Below are positions 23,560-34,964 of a stretch of 64,000 nt of DNA, piece by piece (the stretch's first letter is position 1; every line of letters starts with the position of its first letter). A model generated the notes under the pieces. That model was given only the letters and a program-made list of their open reading frames with translations, did no database searches and was not told the DNA's origin. This DNA is from Lysobacter enzymogenes. Its GTDB lineage: Bacteria > Pseudomonadota > Gammaproteobacteria > Xanthomonadales > Xanthomonadaceae. The DNA lies in the NCBI RefSeq assembly GCF_900106525.1, contig NZ_FNOG01000015.1, positions 1 to 64,000 of the forward strand, given 5' to 3'. The position numbers and the translations under genes are program-made.

Positions 23560-23641
23560 AACGGGAGCCGGGGGTCGGAACTCGGGAGTCGGAAGCGCGG
23601 CGCTTCGACGATTCCCTATTGCCGATTCCCCGTTCCCGGCT
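23560..23641. repeat. Palindromic repeat, family B, in the atpH-atpA spacer
   Basis: The sequence around 23561-23580 (ACGGGAGCCGGGGGTCGG) and 23620-23640 (GATTCCCCGTTCCCGGC) forms an imperfect inverted repeat. It resembles the purine/pyrimidine-rich element between atpD and atpC. It lies between the atpH stop and the atpA start, so it is transcribed with the operon. Confidence 0.5.
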
Positions 23642-24169
23642 TTAACCGGCCAGCGCCGTCTGCAGGCGCGCCAGCTTGCCCTTGAGCGAGCCGTCGATCA
23701 CCACTTCGCCGGCGTCGATCACCGCGCCGCCGATCAGCGAGGCGTCGACGGCCGTTTCGATCTCGACCTGGCGGCCGAAGCGCTTGACCAGCGCGGCCTT
23801 GATCGATTCGAGTTCGGCCGCCGGCAGATCGCTGGCGGAGGTGACCTTGGCCTTGACCACACGGTCGGCCTCGGCGCGCAGTTCCTCGAACAGGCCGGCG
23901 ATTTCCGGCAACAGGGCGAGGCGGCGGTTGTCCGCGAGCAGGGTCAGGAACCGCTGCACGGACTCGTCCGCGCCGTCGATCGCGACCAGGGCGACCGCGT
24001 CGTTGGCGGTCAGGCGCGGATGGCCGAGCACCGACTGCACCTGCGGATCGGCGGCGACGCGCGCCGAGAAGGCGAGCGCTTGCGACCAGTCGGCGGTGCG
24101 GCCGGTTTCGCGCGCCAGCGCGAACGCGGCGCGGGCATACGGTCGGGCGAGGGTGAGGTTCTGGCTCAT
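23642..24169 (-). CDS. atpH: ATP synthase F1 subunit delta
   Basis: Peripheral-stalk subunit that binds the top of the F1 head to the b dimer. The protein has 175 residues (normal 175-180). It starts with LTLARPYARAAFALA, the conserved N-terminal helix of the OSCP/delta family, and has the C-terminal motif IETAVDASLIGGAVIDAGE followed by GSLKGKLARL. It lies 17 bases from atpF in the canonical order. Confidence 0.97.
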   Translation of the reverse strand: MSQNLTLARPYARAAFALARETGRTADWSQALAFSARVAADPQVQSVLGHPRLTANDAVALVAIDGADESVQRFLTLLADNRRLALLPEIAGLFEELRAEADRVVKAKVTSASDLPAAELESIKAALVKRFGRQVEIETAVDASLIGGAVIDAGEVVIDGSLKGKLARLQTALAG

Positions 24170-24186
24170 CGCGTGGGGCGTTCCGG

Positions 24187-24657
24187 TCAGATTTCCGCGG
24201 CCAGCTCGTCGAGCAGCGCCTTGTGGGCGTTGGCGTCGATTTCGCGCTTGAGCAGCTTCTCGGCGCCGGTCACGGCCAGCGCGGACACCTGCTTGCGCAG
24301 ATCCTCGCGGGCACGGTCGGCGGCGGCGGCGATTTCGGCGTCGGCCAGCGCCTTCAGGCGCGTACCTTCGACCATCGCATCGGTCTTGGCCTGGTCGACG
24401 ATCTGGTTGGCGCGCGAATGCGCCTGCTCGACGACTTCGTTGGCCTTGACGCGCGCTTCGCGCACGATTTCGTCCGCCTGCGCACGCGCCTGCTGGACGA
24501 GCACCTCAGCGCCTTCGGCATTCGCCAGACCCTGGGCAATCTTTTGTTGCCGTTCTTCGATCGCCTTGTTCAGGGGCGGCCAAATGAACTTCATCGTGAA
24601 CCAGATGAGGATCGCGAACGTGATCATCTGGCCGAAGAAGGTCATGTTGATATTCAT
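24187..24657 (-). CDS. atpF: ATP synthase Fo subunit b
   Basis: Peripheral-stalk subunit, 156 residues, same length as the E. coli protein. One N-terminal transmembrane helix (about 5-25, [19 protein letters not shown]) is followed by a long charged Ala-rich coiled-coil that dimerises and ends by contacting delta. It lies between atpE and atpH. Confidence 0.97.
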   Translation of the reverse strand: MNINMTFFGQMITFAILIWFTMKFIWPPLNKAIEERQQKIAQGLANAEGAEVLVQQARAQADEIVREARVKANEVVEQAHSRANQIVDQAKTDAMVEGTRLKALADAEIAAAADRAREDLRKQVSALAVTGAEKLLKREIDANAHKALLDELAAEI

Positions 24658-24744
24658 GACAGCTCCGATGGGACGCTGCGGGCGCTAGGGCCCGGGAGAG
24701 CCGCCCGCTCGCGCGGACGGCTCAGACTGCTCGCTGAGCGAGGA

Positions 24745-25035
<291 letters not shown>

Positions 25036-25103
25036 CTACTGAAACGTTGGTTTGGCTAAAGGAAAGGGTGAAACGCGCAAAGAACTAAAAGGTGGAACCC
25101 GGG

Positions 25104-25943
<840 letters not shown>

Positions 25944-26312
25944 CTATCGTTTCAAAAGATTGGCCAGTGCGAACGCCAGCGTTGCCGCCGACAGACTCAC
26001 CAGCATTGGCAGGGGAGGCAGACGCCACACGGCCATTCCCAGGCCGAGCACCGTCAATACCGCCACCCATTTGAATATGACTCCGAGCAACAACCGCCCG
26101 ATCGCCGACCCGGCCGGTTGCACGCCGCCCCCCAACGCCATCCTGGCGGCCGCAAGGTTGCCGGCCACCGCTGCGCCTCCTCCCACCGCGGCAGCCAACG
26201 CGGACGGCGCACCGAGGGAGTAGAAGGCCAGCGCGGTCAGCGCCGTCGCGCCGGCTTGCCAAGCAATCGCGCGCGACGCCAGCCGGCGGCCTGCGGACAA
26301 AGGATCGTGCAC
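25944..26312 (-). CDS. atpI: ATP synthase subunit I
   Basis: Small membrane protein with four hydrophobic segments, thought to help c-ring assembly or magnesium supply. It is the first gene of the atp operon and its stop touches the atpB start. I place the start at the GTG at 26312 (122 residues, VHDPLSAGRRLASRAI...), because a sigma-70 promoter predicts transcription from about 26357. The alternative TTG at 26342 adds ten residues but would leave a leader of only about 15 bases and has no ribosome site. Sequence conservation in this family is low, so the call rests mainly on position, size and topology. Confidence 0.85.
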   Translation of the reverse strand: MHDPLSAGRRLASRAIAWQAGATALTALAFYSLGAPSALAAAVGGGAAVAGNLAAARMALGGGVQPAGSAIGRLLLGVIFKWVAVLTVLGLGMAVWRLPPLPMLVSLSAATLAFALANLLKR

Positions 26313-26363
26313 GCGGGTCTCGTCGGTCTGGGGTTGGCGCAAAGCGCCCGGTAGAGCCGCAAA

Positions 26364-26392
26364 AGTATAGAACGTAGGCGACTTTGCGGCAA
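26364..26392 (-). promoter_or_regulatory. Sigma-70 promoter of the atp operon
   Basis: Read on the minus strand, TTGCCG (26392-26387) and TATACT (26369-26364) are 17 bases apart, close to the housekeeping consensus. Transcription should begin near 26357, just in front of atpI. Confidence 0.7.
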
Positions 26393-26508
26393 CCGGCGGC
26401 AGTCACGGCCGTCACAGCCCTGCCATAGGCGGCGTGTTGGGCGGCGATGGCGGCGGCGGTCTGTGCGTTCACGCCGCCGACTATGCGGCCAAGCGCTACA
26501 GCGTTGAA

Positions 26509-26523
26509 TTACCTGGGAGGTAA
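26509..26523. promoter_or_regulatory. Inverted repeat TTACCT-GGG-AGGTAA
   Basis: A perfect 6-3-6 palindrome lies in the 330-base divergent region between atpI and the DUF2061 gene, about 135 bases before the latter. It has the form of an operator for a dimeric regulator. The protein that binds it is unknown. Confidence 0.35.
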
Positions 26524-26613
26524 GCCGCGGCGCGCGCCGGGGCCGAAAGATAGGCCGGAACTATGAAAGCGGTCGCATCTGTCGATTTGCTTTTATCTGT
26601 AATCGGCGTATTT

Positions 26614-26628
26614 TGAGAATCATTCTCA
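26614..26628. promoter_or_regulatory. Fur box
   Basis: TGAGAATCATTCTCA is a perfect 7-1-7 inverted repeat and matches the bacterial Fur heptamer model (TGATAAT-n-ATTATCA) with only one changed base per arm. It ends 15 bases before the ATG of the DUF2061 gene, where a bound repressor would block expression when iron is plentiful. Confidence 0.7.
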
Positions 26629-26643
26629 TTTGAGGCCTGCGCC

Positions 26644-26862
26644 ATGAGCAAGACCCTCAGCTTCGCCGGCGTCCACTTCACCGTCGCCTTCCTGGTCGGC
26701 TATCTGATGACCGGCAGCATCTGGGTCGGCGGCGCGCTGGCCCTGGTCGAGCCGGCCTGCAATACCGTGGCCTTCCACCTGCACGAGAAGGTCTGGAAGC
26801 GCATCGAGCAGCGCCGCGCTGCCGCAGCCGCCGCGAACGGCGACGGCCATTTGGCGACTTGA
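26644..26862 (+). CDS. DUF2061 family small membrane protein
   Basis: A protein of 72 residues with the DUF2061 pattern: KTLSFAGVHFTVAFLVGYLMTG, then a second hydrophobic stretch (GGALALVEPACNTVAF) and the conserved HEKVWKRI. It should lie in the inner membrane with two helices. Function is not known for the family. A GAGGCC ribosome site and a perfect Fur box precede it, so iron control is likely. A terminator follows 110 bases after the stop. Confidence 0.85.
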   Translation: MSKTLSFAGVHFTVAFLVGYLMTGSIWVGGALALVEPACNTVAFHLHEKVWKRIEQRRAAAAAANGDGHLAT

Positions 26863-27170
26863 TCGAAATCTTTGACGAACTGCGGAACCTTTGCGCGCCG
26901 CACCGGTCAGTATCAACGAACGCCCGCCGCCACTCTCTCCTCGTCAATGGCAAAGCAGCGGCGGGCACCCCGAAGCCCCGGCACCACCCGCCGGGGCTTC
27001 GCCTTTTTTGCAGCGGGCAGCTATCGACGACGCGCGTCACAGTTCTTCGGACAGGACTTTGCGCGTTCGGGCATCGCGGTTTTTTTCACGGTCACTCCAC
27101 CTGAACGACGGCATCCATGTACGCACCAGTACACGAATGTGCTGACTTCCCCCGTATACGGAGTGACCTT
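26863..27170. other. Intergenic region of about 300 bases
   Basis: It holds the terminator at 26972-27007 and, after it, the presumed promoter region of the outer-membrane protein gene. I see no convincing coding sequence here. Short open frames on the plus strand overlap the hairpin and lack conserved features. Confidence 0.6.
26972..27007 (+). terminator. Rho-independent terminator after the DUF2061 gene
   Basis: Ten-base stem GAAGCCCCGG / CCGGGGCTTC with a nine-base loop, followed by GCC and six T residues. Confidence 0.92.
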
Positions 27171-27977
27171 GTGACCAACCGATTCCTGCCGTTGACGCTG
27201 GCGCTGTTCGCCGCCGGCGCCGCGTACGCCCTGCCCGCGCACGCCGAAGACGACCGTTTCACCATTCGCCTGGGCGCCATGTCGGTCGACACCAGCGGCG
27301 AATTCACCGCCGGCACCACCTTCCGCGGCAATCCCTACGAGTTCAGCCAGGACTACGATTTCGGCAGCAAGGAAACCGTGCCGCGCCTGGAAGGCCAGTT
27401 CAAGTTCGGCGACCGTCACCGCCTGCTGTTCAACTACTGGGGCTACGACAAGAGCAAGACCGCGCGCCTGTCGCAGGACGTGTCGTTCGACGACACCACC
27501 ATCCCCGCCGGCAGCTTCGCCCGCGCCAAGACCAAGTTCGAACTGGCCAGCGCGATGTACGACTACGCGGTGGTGGAAACCGACACGGTCAGCTGGGGCC
27601 TGCAGATCGGCGTGGAGTACGCCAAGATCGAAGGCAAGCTGCGCGCCCAGGCCGGCACCGCCGAATACAACAACGGCCGCAGCGAGGACGGCTACGCGCC
27701 GGTCGTCGGCAGCCGCCTGACCTTGTCGCCGAACGAGCACTGGCGCTTCGTCGTGCAAGGCCAGTACCTCGACGCCGGCTGGGGCGACTTCGGCGACTAC
27801 AAGGGCGACATCAGCCGCGCCAACGCGCTGGCCGAGTACCGCTTCACCGAAAACGTCGGCGTGTTCGTCGGCTACGACTGGTTCAAGATCAACGCCAAGC
27901 GCAGCCGCAACAACGTCGACGTCGGCCTGGACCAGCGCTTCAAGGGCCCGATGGCGGGCGTGACGTTCTCGTTCTGA
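27171..27977 (+). CDS. Outer-membrane beta-barrel protein
   Basis: A protein of 268 residues with a signal peptide (TNRFLPLTLALFAAGAAYALPAHA, cleavage near residue 25). The rest alternates in amphipathic strands with aromatic girdles (HRLLFNYWGYD, WGLQIGVEYAKI, WRFVVQGQYLDAGWGDFGDY) and ends VTFSF with a terminal Phe, the BamA recognition signature. The start is the GTG at 27171, ten bases after GGAG. It resembles the small Ax21/OmpA-like barrel group of xanthomonads in layout. I cannot name the family with certainty and the function is unknown. A minus-strand gene converges on it. Confidence 0.75.
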   Translation: MTNRFLPLTLALFAAGAAYALPAHAEDDRFTIRLGAMSVDTSGEFTAGTTFRGNPYEFSQDYDFGSKETVPRLEGQFKFGDRHRLLFNYWGYDKSKTARLSQDVSFDDTTIPAGSFARAKTKFELASAMYDYAVVETDTVSWGLQIGVEYAKIEGKLRAQAGTAEYNNGRSEDGYAPVVGSRLTLSPNEHWRFVVQGQYLDAGWGDFGDYKGDISRANALAEYRFTENVGVFVGYDWFKINAKRSRNNVDVGLDQRFKGPMAGVTFSF

Positions 27978-28019
27978 TCCGATGTCCGGGCGCGCGCCGC
28001 ATCGCTGCGGCGCGCGCAA

Positions 28020-28439
28020 CTAACGGCCGCGGATCGGCAGCCCCAGGCGCATGCTCGCCATGCGCAAACACACCTGGGGGTCCAGCAGCGGGTTCCAATC
28101 CGACAGATAGGACACGCCTTTGAGCCGGGATGCGAGGCTCCAGGCCAGGTTCTCGTCCAGCGCCGGCTCTCGCTCGAGGCAAAAATACAGCCGAGCGACG
28201 CAGTCCAAGGCATCGCCTCCCGGCGGAATGCGCACCTCGCCCGGATCTTGCGCCCAGAACGCCACGGCCATGGCCTGACGCCAGAAGCGGCGCAAGCCGT
28301 CGTCGGCCAGTATCGTCATGGCCTCGGCCAACGGCGTGGGCCAACCGATGCGTTCGACCAGCGCCTCCACGGCCTCACACAGCTCGTACCCGTCGGGGTC
28401 GGCCAGTTCCGCTTCCAGCAGCGGCAGCAATACGTGCAT
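28020..28439 (-). CDS. Conserved hypothetical protein (139 aa)
   Basis: I do not recognise this soluble acidic protein. It begins MHVLLPLLEAELADPDGYE and is mostly helical, with Leu, Trp and Ala heptad-like spacing, no signal peptide and no transmembrane segment. Two cysteines occur in the middle (DCVARLYFC). The ATG at 28439 is 65 bases after the lpd stop on the same strand, across a hairpin, so it may be transcribed with lpd at reduced level. Codon use is a little less G/C-biased than that of its neighbours. Confidence 0.65.
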   Translation of the reverse strand: MHVLLPLLEAELADPDGYELCEAVEALVERIGWPTPLAEAMTILADDGLRRFWRQAMAVAFWAQDPGEVRIPPGGDALDCVARLYFCLEREPALDENLAWSLASRLKGVSYLSDWNPLLDPQVCLRMASMRLGLPIRGR

Positions 28440-28459
28440 GGCGCTCGTTCCAGGGCGAT

Positions 28460-28496
28460 GCGCAGCGCGTCCCTCCTGAGGGGGCTCGCGCTGCGC
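28460..28496 (-). terminator. Hairpin after lpd
   Basis: Ten-base stem GCGCAGCGCG / CGCGCTGCGC around a 17-base loop, eight bases after the lpd stop codon. There is no T-run. It may stabilise or attenuate read-through into the small gene that follows. Confidence 0.45.
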
Positions 28497-28504
28497 CGGC
28501 CGGA

Positions 28505-30343
<1,839 letters not shown>

Positions 30344-30493
30344 GACGCGGCAATCCTCTTGAAAAGCTTCGCTGGCGCGCGCGTGGGGCGCGCGCGGTGG
30401 GGCGCACGGCCGGGCCATGCGTGGCGACCGCCGCGGCGGTCGCCGGAAAAACGCCGGTGCGCGCGGGCGTCGTCGCCGCGCGCGCCGGCTCGG

Positions 30494-31177
30494 TTACGGT
30501 GCGGGCGCGGCCTGCAGCTGGCGTTCGAGTTCGTCCAGCGATTCGCCCAGCGCGCGCCAGCGGCGCTCGCGCTTGCCGGCGCTTTCGTTGGCCGCCTCGG
30601 TCAGCAGCGAGGCCTGCTCCATCAAAGTTTCGCCGACGCCGCAGCCGGGCCGCGCGCCGCTCACGCGCAGGCCGTCGACCACGAACAGCAGCTGTTCGCT
30701 GTCGCGGAACTCGGCCGCCTTGTCGGCCGGCACGGCTTGTTCGAGCGCGCGCTTCCAGCCGGCGACCAGGCGCTGGGCCAGCGCGGCCGGGATCGGCGCT
30801 TCCTCGTTGTCCACTTCCTGGTCGACGCGCAGTTCCAGCGCGCCGCCGCCGCGCGAGCGGCTCCAGCTCTGCACGCGCTCGTTGGGCACGGCGTGGCGCA
30901 GAGTCCAGTCGGCGTCGGCGGCGGCGCCGGGAATCAGCAGCAGGCCGCTCTCGGTGCCGCGGGTCGGCAGCAGGGTCAGGCTCAGGCGCGGTTCGGCCTT
31001 CGCCGCGAGCAGTTGTTCCACGGCCGAACCGTGGTTCTCCGTCGCCGGCGGCCAGCCGCGGCCGAGCGGCAGCGTGCAGCCGTCGGCGGCCTGCGCCAGC
31101 GGCGCGGCCAGCAGGGCGGCCAGGCCGAGCCGGGCCAGACGGTGGGAGACACAAACGCGACGCGGGTGACGGCTCAT
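30494..31177 (-). CDS. Secreted hypothetical protein between E2 and E3 genes
   Basis: I do not recognise a family. The protein has 227 residues with a signal peptide (about 1-30, ending AAPLAQAAD), so it should be periplasmic. The mature part has two cysteines (C33 and a second in RPGCGVGE) that may pair. The C-terminal helix is rich in Glu and Arg and ends RQLQAAPAP. It lies on the same strand between aceF and lpdA, with gaps of 97 and 150 bases, and may be co-transcribed with them. A periplasmic protein has no obvious part in pyruvate dehydrogenase, so its place there looks accidental or lineage-specific. Confidence 0.7.
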   Translation of the reverse strand: MSRHPRRVCVSHRLARLGLAALLAAPLAQAADGCTLPLGRGWPPATENHGSAVEQLLAAKAEPRLSLTLLPTRGTESGLLLIPGAAADADWTLRHAVPNERVQSWSRSRGGGALELRVDQEVDNEEAPIPAALAQRLVAGWKRALEQAVPADKAAEFRDSEQLLFVVDGLRVSGARPGCGVGETLMEQASLLTEAANESAGKRERRWRALGESLDELERQLQAAPAP

Positions 31178-31273
31178 CGAAAAGAAGGTTCCTGGTGGCG
31201 GACGGCGAAGCGAACCGGGCGGCAGCCGCGCAGCGGCGCGCCGGACGGCCGCGCGCGGCGGCCGCCCCGGCCG

Positions 31274-32686
31274 TTACAGCAGCGAGCGGCGCATATCGGC
31301 GAGCAACTGCGCCAGATACGCGGTGAAGCGCGCCGCCGCGGCGCCGTCGATGACGCGGTGGTCGTAGGACAGCGACAGCGGCAGGATCAGGCGCGGCGCG
31401 AACTGCTTGCCGTCCCACACCGGCTTGGTCGCCGACTTGGACACGCCCAGGATCGCCACTTCCGGCGCGTTGACGATCGGCGTGAACGCGGTGCCGCCGA
31501 TGCCGCCGAGCGAGCTGATCGAGAAGCAGCCGCCGCTCATGTCGGCCGGGCCGAGCTTGCCGTCGCGCGCCTTGGCCGCCAGCTCGCCGGTTTCGCGCGC
31601 GATCTGCAGCACGCCCTTCTTGTCGACGTCGCGCACCACCGGCACGACCAGGCCGTTCGGGGTGTCGGCGGCGAAGCCGATGTGGAAGTACTTCTTGAGG
31701 GTCAGGTTCTCGCCGCTGGCGTCGAGCGAGGCGTTGAAATTCGGGAACTTCTGCAGCGCGTTGACCGAGGCCTTCATCAGGAACGCGAGCATGGTCAGCT
31801 TGATGCCGGCCTTTTCGTTTTCCTTGTTGAGCGCCACGCGCAGCGCTTCCAGGTCGGTGATGTCGGCATCGTCGTGCTGGGTGACGTGCGGGATCATCGC
31901 CCAGTTGCGCGCCAGGTTGGCGCCGGAGAGCTTCTGGATGCGGGTCAGCGGCTTGGTCTCGACCTCGCCGAACTTGCTGAAGTCGACCTTCGGCCACGGC
32001 AGCAGGTTGAGGCCGCCGCCGAGCGACGGCGCGGCGCCGGCCGCGGCCGGTGCGGCGACGCTGCCCTGCATGACGCCCTTGACGAAGGACTGCACGTCTT
32101 CCTTGCTGATCCGGCCGCCGCGCGCGCTGCCGCTGACCCGGGTCAGGTCGACGCCGAGCTCGCGCGCGAACAGGCGCACCGCCGGGCTGGCGTAGGGCAC
32201 CTTGTCGGGCATCAGTTCTTCGGCGGTGAAGGCCACCGGCGGGGTGCGCGGCGGCAGCGCTTCGGGGTCGGTGCCGGCGGTGGCGCCGGGCAGCGCGGCC
32301 GGGGCCTGCGCTTCGGGCTTGGGCGCCTCGGCCTTCGGCGCGGGGGCGGGTTCGCTCTTGGCGGGGGCCGGGGCTTCGGCCTTGGCGGGGGCGGCGGGTT
32401 TGGCGGCGTCTTGGGCCGGCGCCGGCGCCTGCTTTTCTTCCCCTTCGGTGGGTTCGATCAATGCCACCACACTGCCCTCGGCCAGCTCATCGCCGATCTT
32501 GACCTTGAGTTCGCGCACGATCCCGGCGAACGGCGCCGGCACTTCCATCGTGGCCTTGTCCGACTCCAGCGTGACCAGGCCCTGGTCCTGGGTCACCGTG
32601 TCGCCGACCGCGACCAACAGTTCGATGACGGGCACGCCGTCGTAGTCGCCGATGTCGGGGACGCGAGCTTCCTTCAGATCAGCCAT
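31274..32686 (-). CDS. aceF: Dihydrolipoamide acetyltransferase (E2 of pyruvate dehydrogenase)
   Basis: Core subunit that forms acetyl-CoA. The protein has 470 residues. One lipoyl domain (about 1-80, ESDKATMEVPAP) is followed by a long Ala/Pro/Glu/Lys linker (about 85-160), a peripheral subunit-binding domain (YASPAVRLFARELGVDL, GRISKEDVQSFV) and a catalytic domain with the active-site block SLSYDHRVIDGAAAARF. A second lipoyl domain, common in E. coli, is absent. The lipoyl domain carried on E3 may compensate. The ATG at 32686 was taken because it gives the standard MADLKEARVPDIGDYDG start. The aceE gene is not in the window. Confidence 0.95.
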   Translation of the reverse strand: MADLKEARVPDIGDYDGVPVIELLVAVGDTVTQDQGLVTLESDKATMEVPAPFAGIVRELKVKIGDELAEGSVVALIEPTEGEEKQAPAPAQDAAKPAAPAKAEAPAPAKSEPAPAPKAEAPKPEAQAPAALPGATAGTDPEALPPRTPPVAFTAEELMPDKVPYASPAVRLFARELGVDLTRVSGSARGGRISKEDVQSFVKGVMQGSVAAPAAAGAAPSLGGGLNLLPWPKVDFSKFGEVETKPLTRIQKLSGANLARNWAMIPHVTQHDDADITDLEALRVALNKENEKAGIKLTMLAFLMKASVNALQKFPNFNASLDASGENLTLKKYFHIGFAADTPNGLVVPVVRDVDKKGVLQIARETGELAAKARDGKLGPADMSGGCFSISSLGGIGGTAFTPIVNAPEVAILGVSKSATKPVWDGKQFAPRLILPLSLSYDHRVIDGAAAARFTAYLAQLLADMRRSLL

Positions 32687-32881
32687 GTTCGTGGGGCTCC
32701 GCAAATGCGCGAAAACCCTATTGTGGCGTGTGCGGGCGATGGCGCCAACCGCAGCGCGGCCGGTGCAGTACTAAAGGCCTAAGCGGCACAGCCCTTGCGC
32801 CGCCAGGGTTTGCGTACGCCCCAGTACTGAGCGTGGCGTCCACGGCGCGGCGGCTGGTCGAAGATCCGCGCCGGGCGCGGC

Positions 32882-33676
32882 TCAGCGCTTGCCGTCGCGC
32901 GGCGCGGCGTCTTCGGGCTTGAACTCGACCCGGACCAGATCCAGCGCGCGCCCGTCGAAACGGTAGGACAGTGCGTTCTCCAGCGCGTCGAGGTCGAGCA
33001 TGCGCCGGCACAGCCGGTCGCTGCGGCGCCCCAGCGCGTCGGCGCGCGGCTGCACCGCGGCTTCGATCTGGGCGTCGAGGTTGTCCAACTGCTGGAAGCG
33101 CTGGGCGTCGCCGCTGAGCGCGGCGCTGACCGCGCCGCCGACCAGGTCGCCGATCACCAGCGGCACCGCCTCGCCGACCGCCTTGCCGATGCCGTCGCCG
33201 AGCAGCTTGCCGCTGAAGCGGGTCGGGCCGATCGCGTCGCGCAGGCTGGCGTCGAGCTGCTTGCGCGCTTGCGCGACCTTGGCCTGGGTGCGGTCGGGAT
33301 GGTTGCCGAGCTTGGCCGCGACCTCGCCCAGCGCGATCAAAGCGATGTCGGCGGCCTCGCGGGCGATGGCCTGGGTCTCGGGCATGGCCGCGCGCGCGCC
33401 GCGTTCGAACTCGGCCAGGCGGCGCGAGTCGTCGGCGCTGAGCGCGACCCAGCGATCGTCGACGAATAGCCGGCCCTGGCGCATCACCAGCGCCTTGGGC
33501 TCGCCGTCCTGGCGGGTCAGGATCAGGCTGCGTTCGTTGAGGGTGAGCTGATAGGGGCTGTCGATCTCGCACCGCCCATCGACCTTGACATCGGCGAAGG
33601 CGGCGCCGCAGGCGAGCATCGCGGCGGCCGCGGCGGCGAGGCGGTACGGCAGGCGGAAGGGCGGGCGAGACGGCAT
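32882..33676 (-). CDS. DUF2884 (YggN-like) periplasmic protein
   Basis: A protein of 264 residues with a signal peptide (about 1-29, ending ACGAAFAD). It shows the YggN/DUF2884 pattern: a short N-terminal beta region (CEIDSPYQLTLNERSLILTR), then a long helical part with IAREAADIALIALGEV, and a C-terminal pair of cysteine/arginine-containing helices (RLCRRMLDLDALENALSYRFDG). Family function is unknown. It is likely periplasmic. It stands alone, about 200 bases after the start of aceF on the same strand. Confidence 0.7.
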   Translation of the reverse strand: MPSRPPFRLPYRLAAAAAAMLACGAAFADVKVDGRCEIDSPYQLTLNERSLILTRQDGEPKALVMRQGRLFVDDRWVALSADDSRRLAEFERGARAAMPETQAIAREAADIALIALGEVAAKLGNHPDRTQAKVAQARKQLDASLRDAIGPTRFSGKLLGDGIGKAVGEAVPLVIGDLVGGAVSAALSGDAQRFQQLDNLDAQIEAAVQPRADALGRRSDRLCRRMLDLDALENALSYRFDGRALDLVRVEFKPEDAAPRDGKR

Positions 33677-34325
33677 CGTCGTGTCCTGGACGGTGGAATG
33701 GCCCCAGCTTGCGGCCGGCGCCGTCGGCGCGGCGCGTGCCTTTGGGCGGCATGACCTTCGTCATGGCGGTTGGCCGTGCCGATCCTGGCGCCTGGCGATT
33801 GCTTACGCGTTGCAAGCAATGCGTCGTCGCGCATGCATCGCCACGCGCATACACGCGGCGAACGCGCGCGAAACCGGGTTTCGGCGACGCGCCGAACAGG
33901 CAGGAAAACGCGGCATTTCCGATCCGTTCAAACAATCCTCGCGCGTTCGCGGCATCGCACGCGCGCCGCCGCGTGCGTTCGCGCTGCGCGCGATCGAGCC
34001 CGCGCGGGCGATGTTCATGCGCCGTCCATCTGCGACGAAACCCGTTTATTCAAGCGGTTTTCTTGCGCCATAAGGGTTTCAGCGCGAACTCGAGCAACGT
34101 TCGCGCAGACTCGAACGTCGGCGCGATAGCGACGTTATTGCGCGCTACCTGCTCGTTCATTTCATTCATTTTTGCCTTGAAAACAGGCCTCTAACACGGT
34201 TGTCGCGTGAAAAGTTCCTTCACGCGCATTCGCGCGGCAAGTTCGGTTCATGCATGCGTTGCTAACTTGCGTCCCGCCTCCCCCAAGGCAGTACGCAAGA
34301 CCACAACAACACAGGAGTCCACTCC
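33677..34325. other. Long intergenic region with inverted repeats
   Basis: No convincing gene is visible in these 649 bases. Codon bias is weak and G+C falls towards the right. Two clear palindromes stand out: CATGAC-CTTC-GTCATG at 33750-33765 and CGCGTGAA-n7-TTCACGCG at 34204-34226. The right part, A/T-richer (about 34030-34320), should hold the promoter and a long leader of the OmpW-like gene. Confidence 0.6.
34204..34226. promoter_or_regulatory. Inverted repeat upstream of the OmpW-like gene
   Basis: Perfect 8-base arms CGCGTGAA / TTCACGCG with a seven-base spacer, about 100 bases before the ATG. It may be an operator or an mRNA hairpin in the leader. Confidence 0.35.
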
Positions 34326-34958
34326 ATGATCCGCTTCCGTCATTTGACCCTTGCCATGCTCGGCGCCCTGGCCTTCGCCCCGGCCGCCTTCGCTCAGGAT
34401 GCCTCCACCGACAGCGCCAGCGGCAAGCGCTTCGCCATCGTCGGCGGCTACGCCCTGACCCAGCCGACCAAGAATCCGCAGATCGCCGGCACCCGCACCA
34501 ATCTGGACGGCGACGGCGCTCCGACCCTCAGCGCCAGCTACTTCTTCAACGACAACTTCGCCGTCGAGTTGTGGGGTTCGGCCGACAAGTTCGGCCACCG
34601 CATCAACTCCAGCACCGGCAAGCTCGGCAGCGTCGACTCGCAGCCGGTCGCGCTGAGCGGCCAGTACCACTTCCGCAGCGCCGACAGCATCGTGCGTCCG
34701 TTCGTGGGCCTGGGCTACTACCAGGCCAACTACACCGGCGAGAAGCTCGAGAACGGCCAGCGCCTGGGCGTGGACAACGCCAAGGGCGGCATCGCCACCG
34801 CCGGCGTGGATCTCAACATCAACCCGACCTGGTTCGCCCGCGCCGACGTGCGCTACATGCAGGGCAGCAAGTCGGACGTGAAGCTCAACGGCCTGAAGGT
34901 CGGCGAGGCCGAGCTCAACCCGGTCACCGTCGGCGTCGGCATCGGCGCGCGCTTCTGA
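34326..34958 (+). CDS. OmpW family outer-membrane protein
   Basis: A protein of 210 residues forming an eight-stranded barrel, with a signal peptide (about 1-23, ending AAFAQD). Family traits are the start of the barrel RFAIVGGYALTQPTKNP, the strand SASYFFNDNFAVELWG, the block VRPFVGLGYYQANY, and the end VGVGIGARF with the terminal Phe. OmpW proteins form narrow hydrophobic channels in the outer membrane. The gene has a GGAG ribosome site and a strong terminator about 185 bases after its stop. Confidence 0.9.
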   Translation: MIRFRHLTLAMLGALAFAPAAFAQDASTDSASGKRFAIVGGYALTQPTKNPQIAGTRTNLDGDGAPTLSASYFFNDNFAVELWGSADKFGHRINSSTGKLGSVDSQPVALSGQYHFRSADSIVRPFVGLGYYQANYTGEKLENGQRLGVDNAKGGIATAGVDLNINPTWFARADVRYMQGSKSDVKLNGLKVGEAELNPVTVGVGIGARF

Positions 34959-34964
34959 TCGCGC

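Noticed and set aside
26859-27174. Three overlapping short frames after the DUF2061 gene
   Set aside because: They run through the rho-independent terminator and lack conserved features.
33750-33765. Palindrome CATGAC-CTTC-GTCATG as a lux-type box
   Set aside because: It does not match a lux box consensus and there is no quorum-sensing gene nearby. It is kept only as an unexplained dyad.
33585-34194. Open frames in the long gap before the OmpW-like gene
   Set aside because: They overlap each other in several frames, have weak codon bias and no ribosome site, and cross palindromes.
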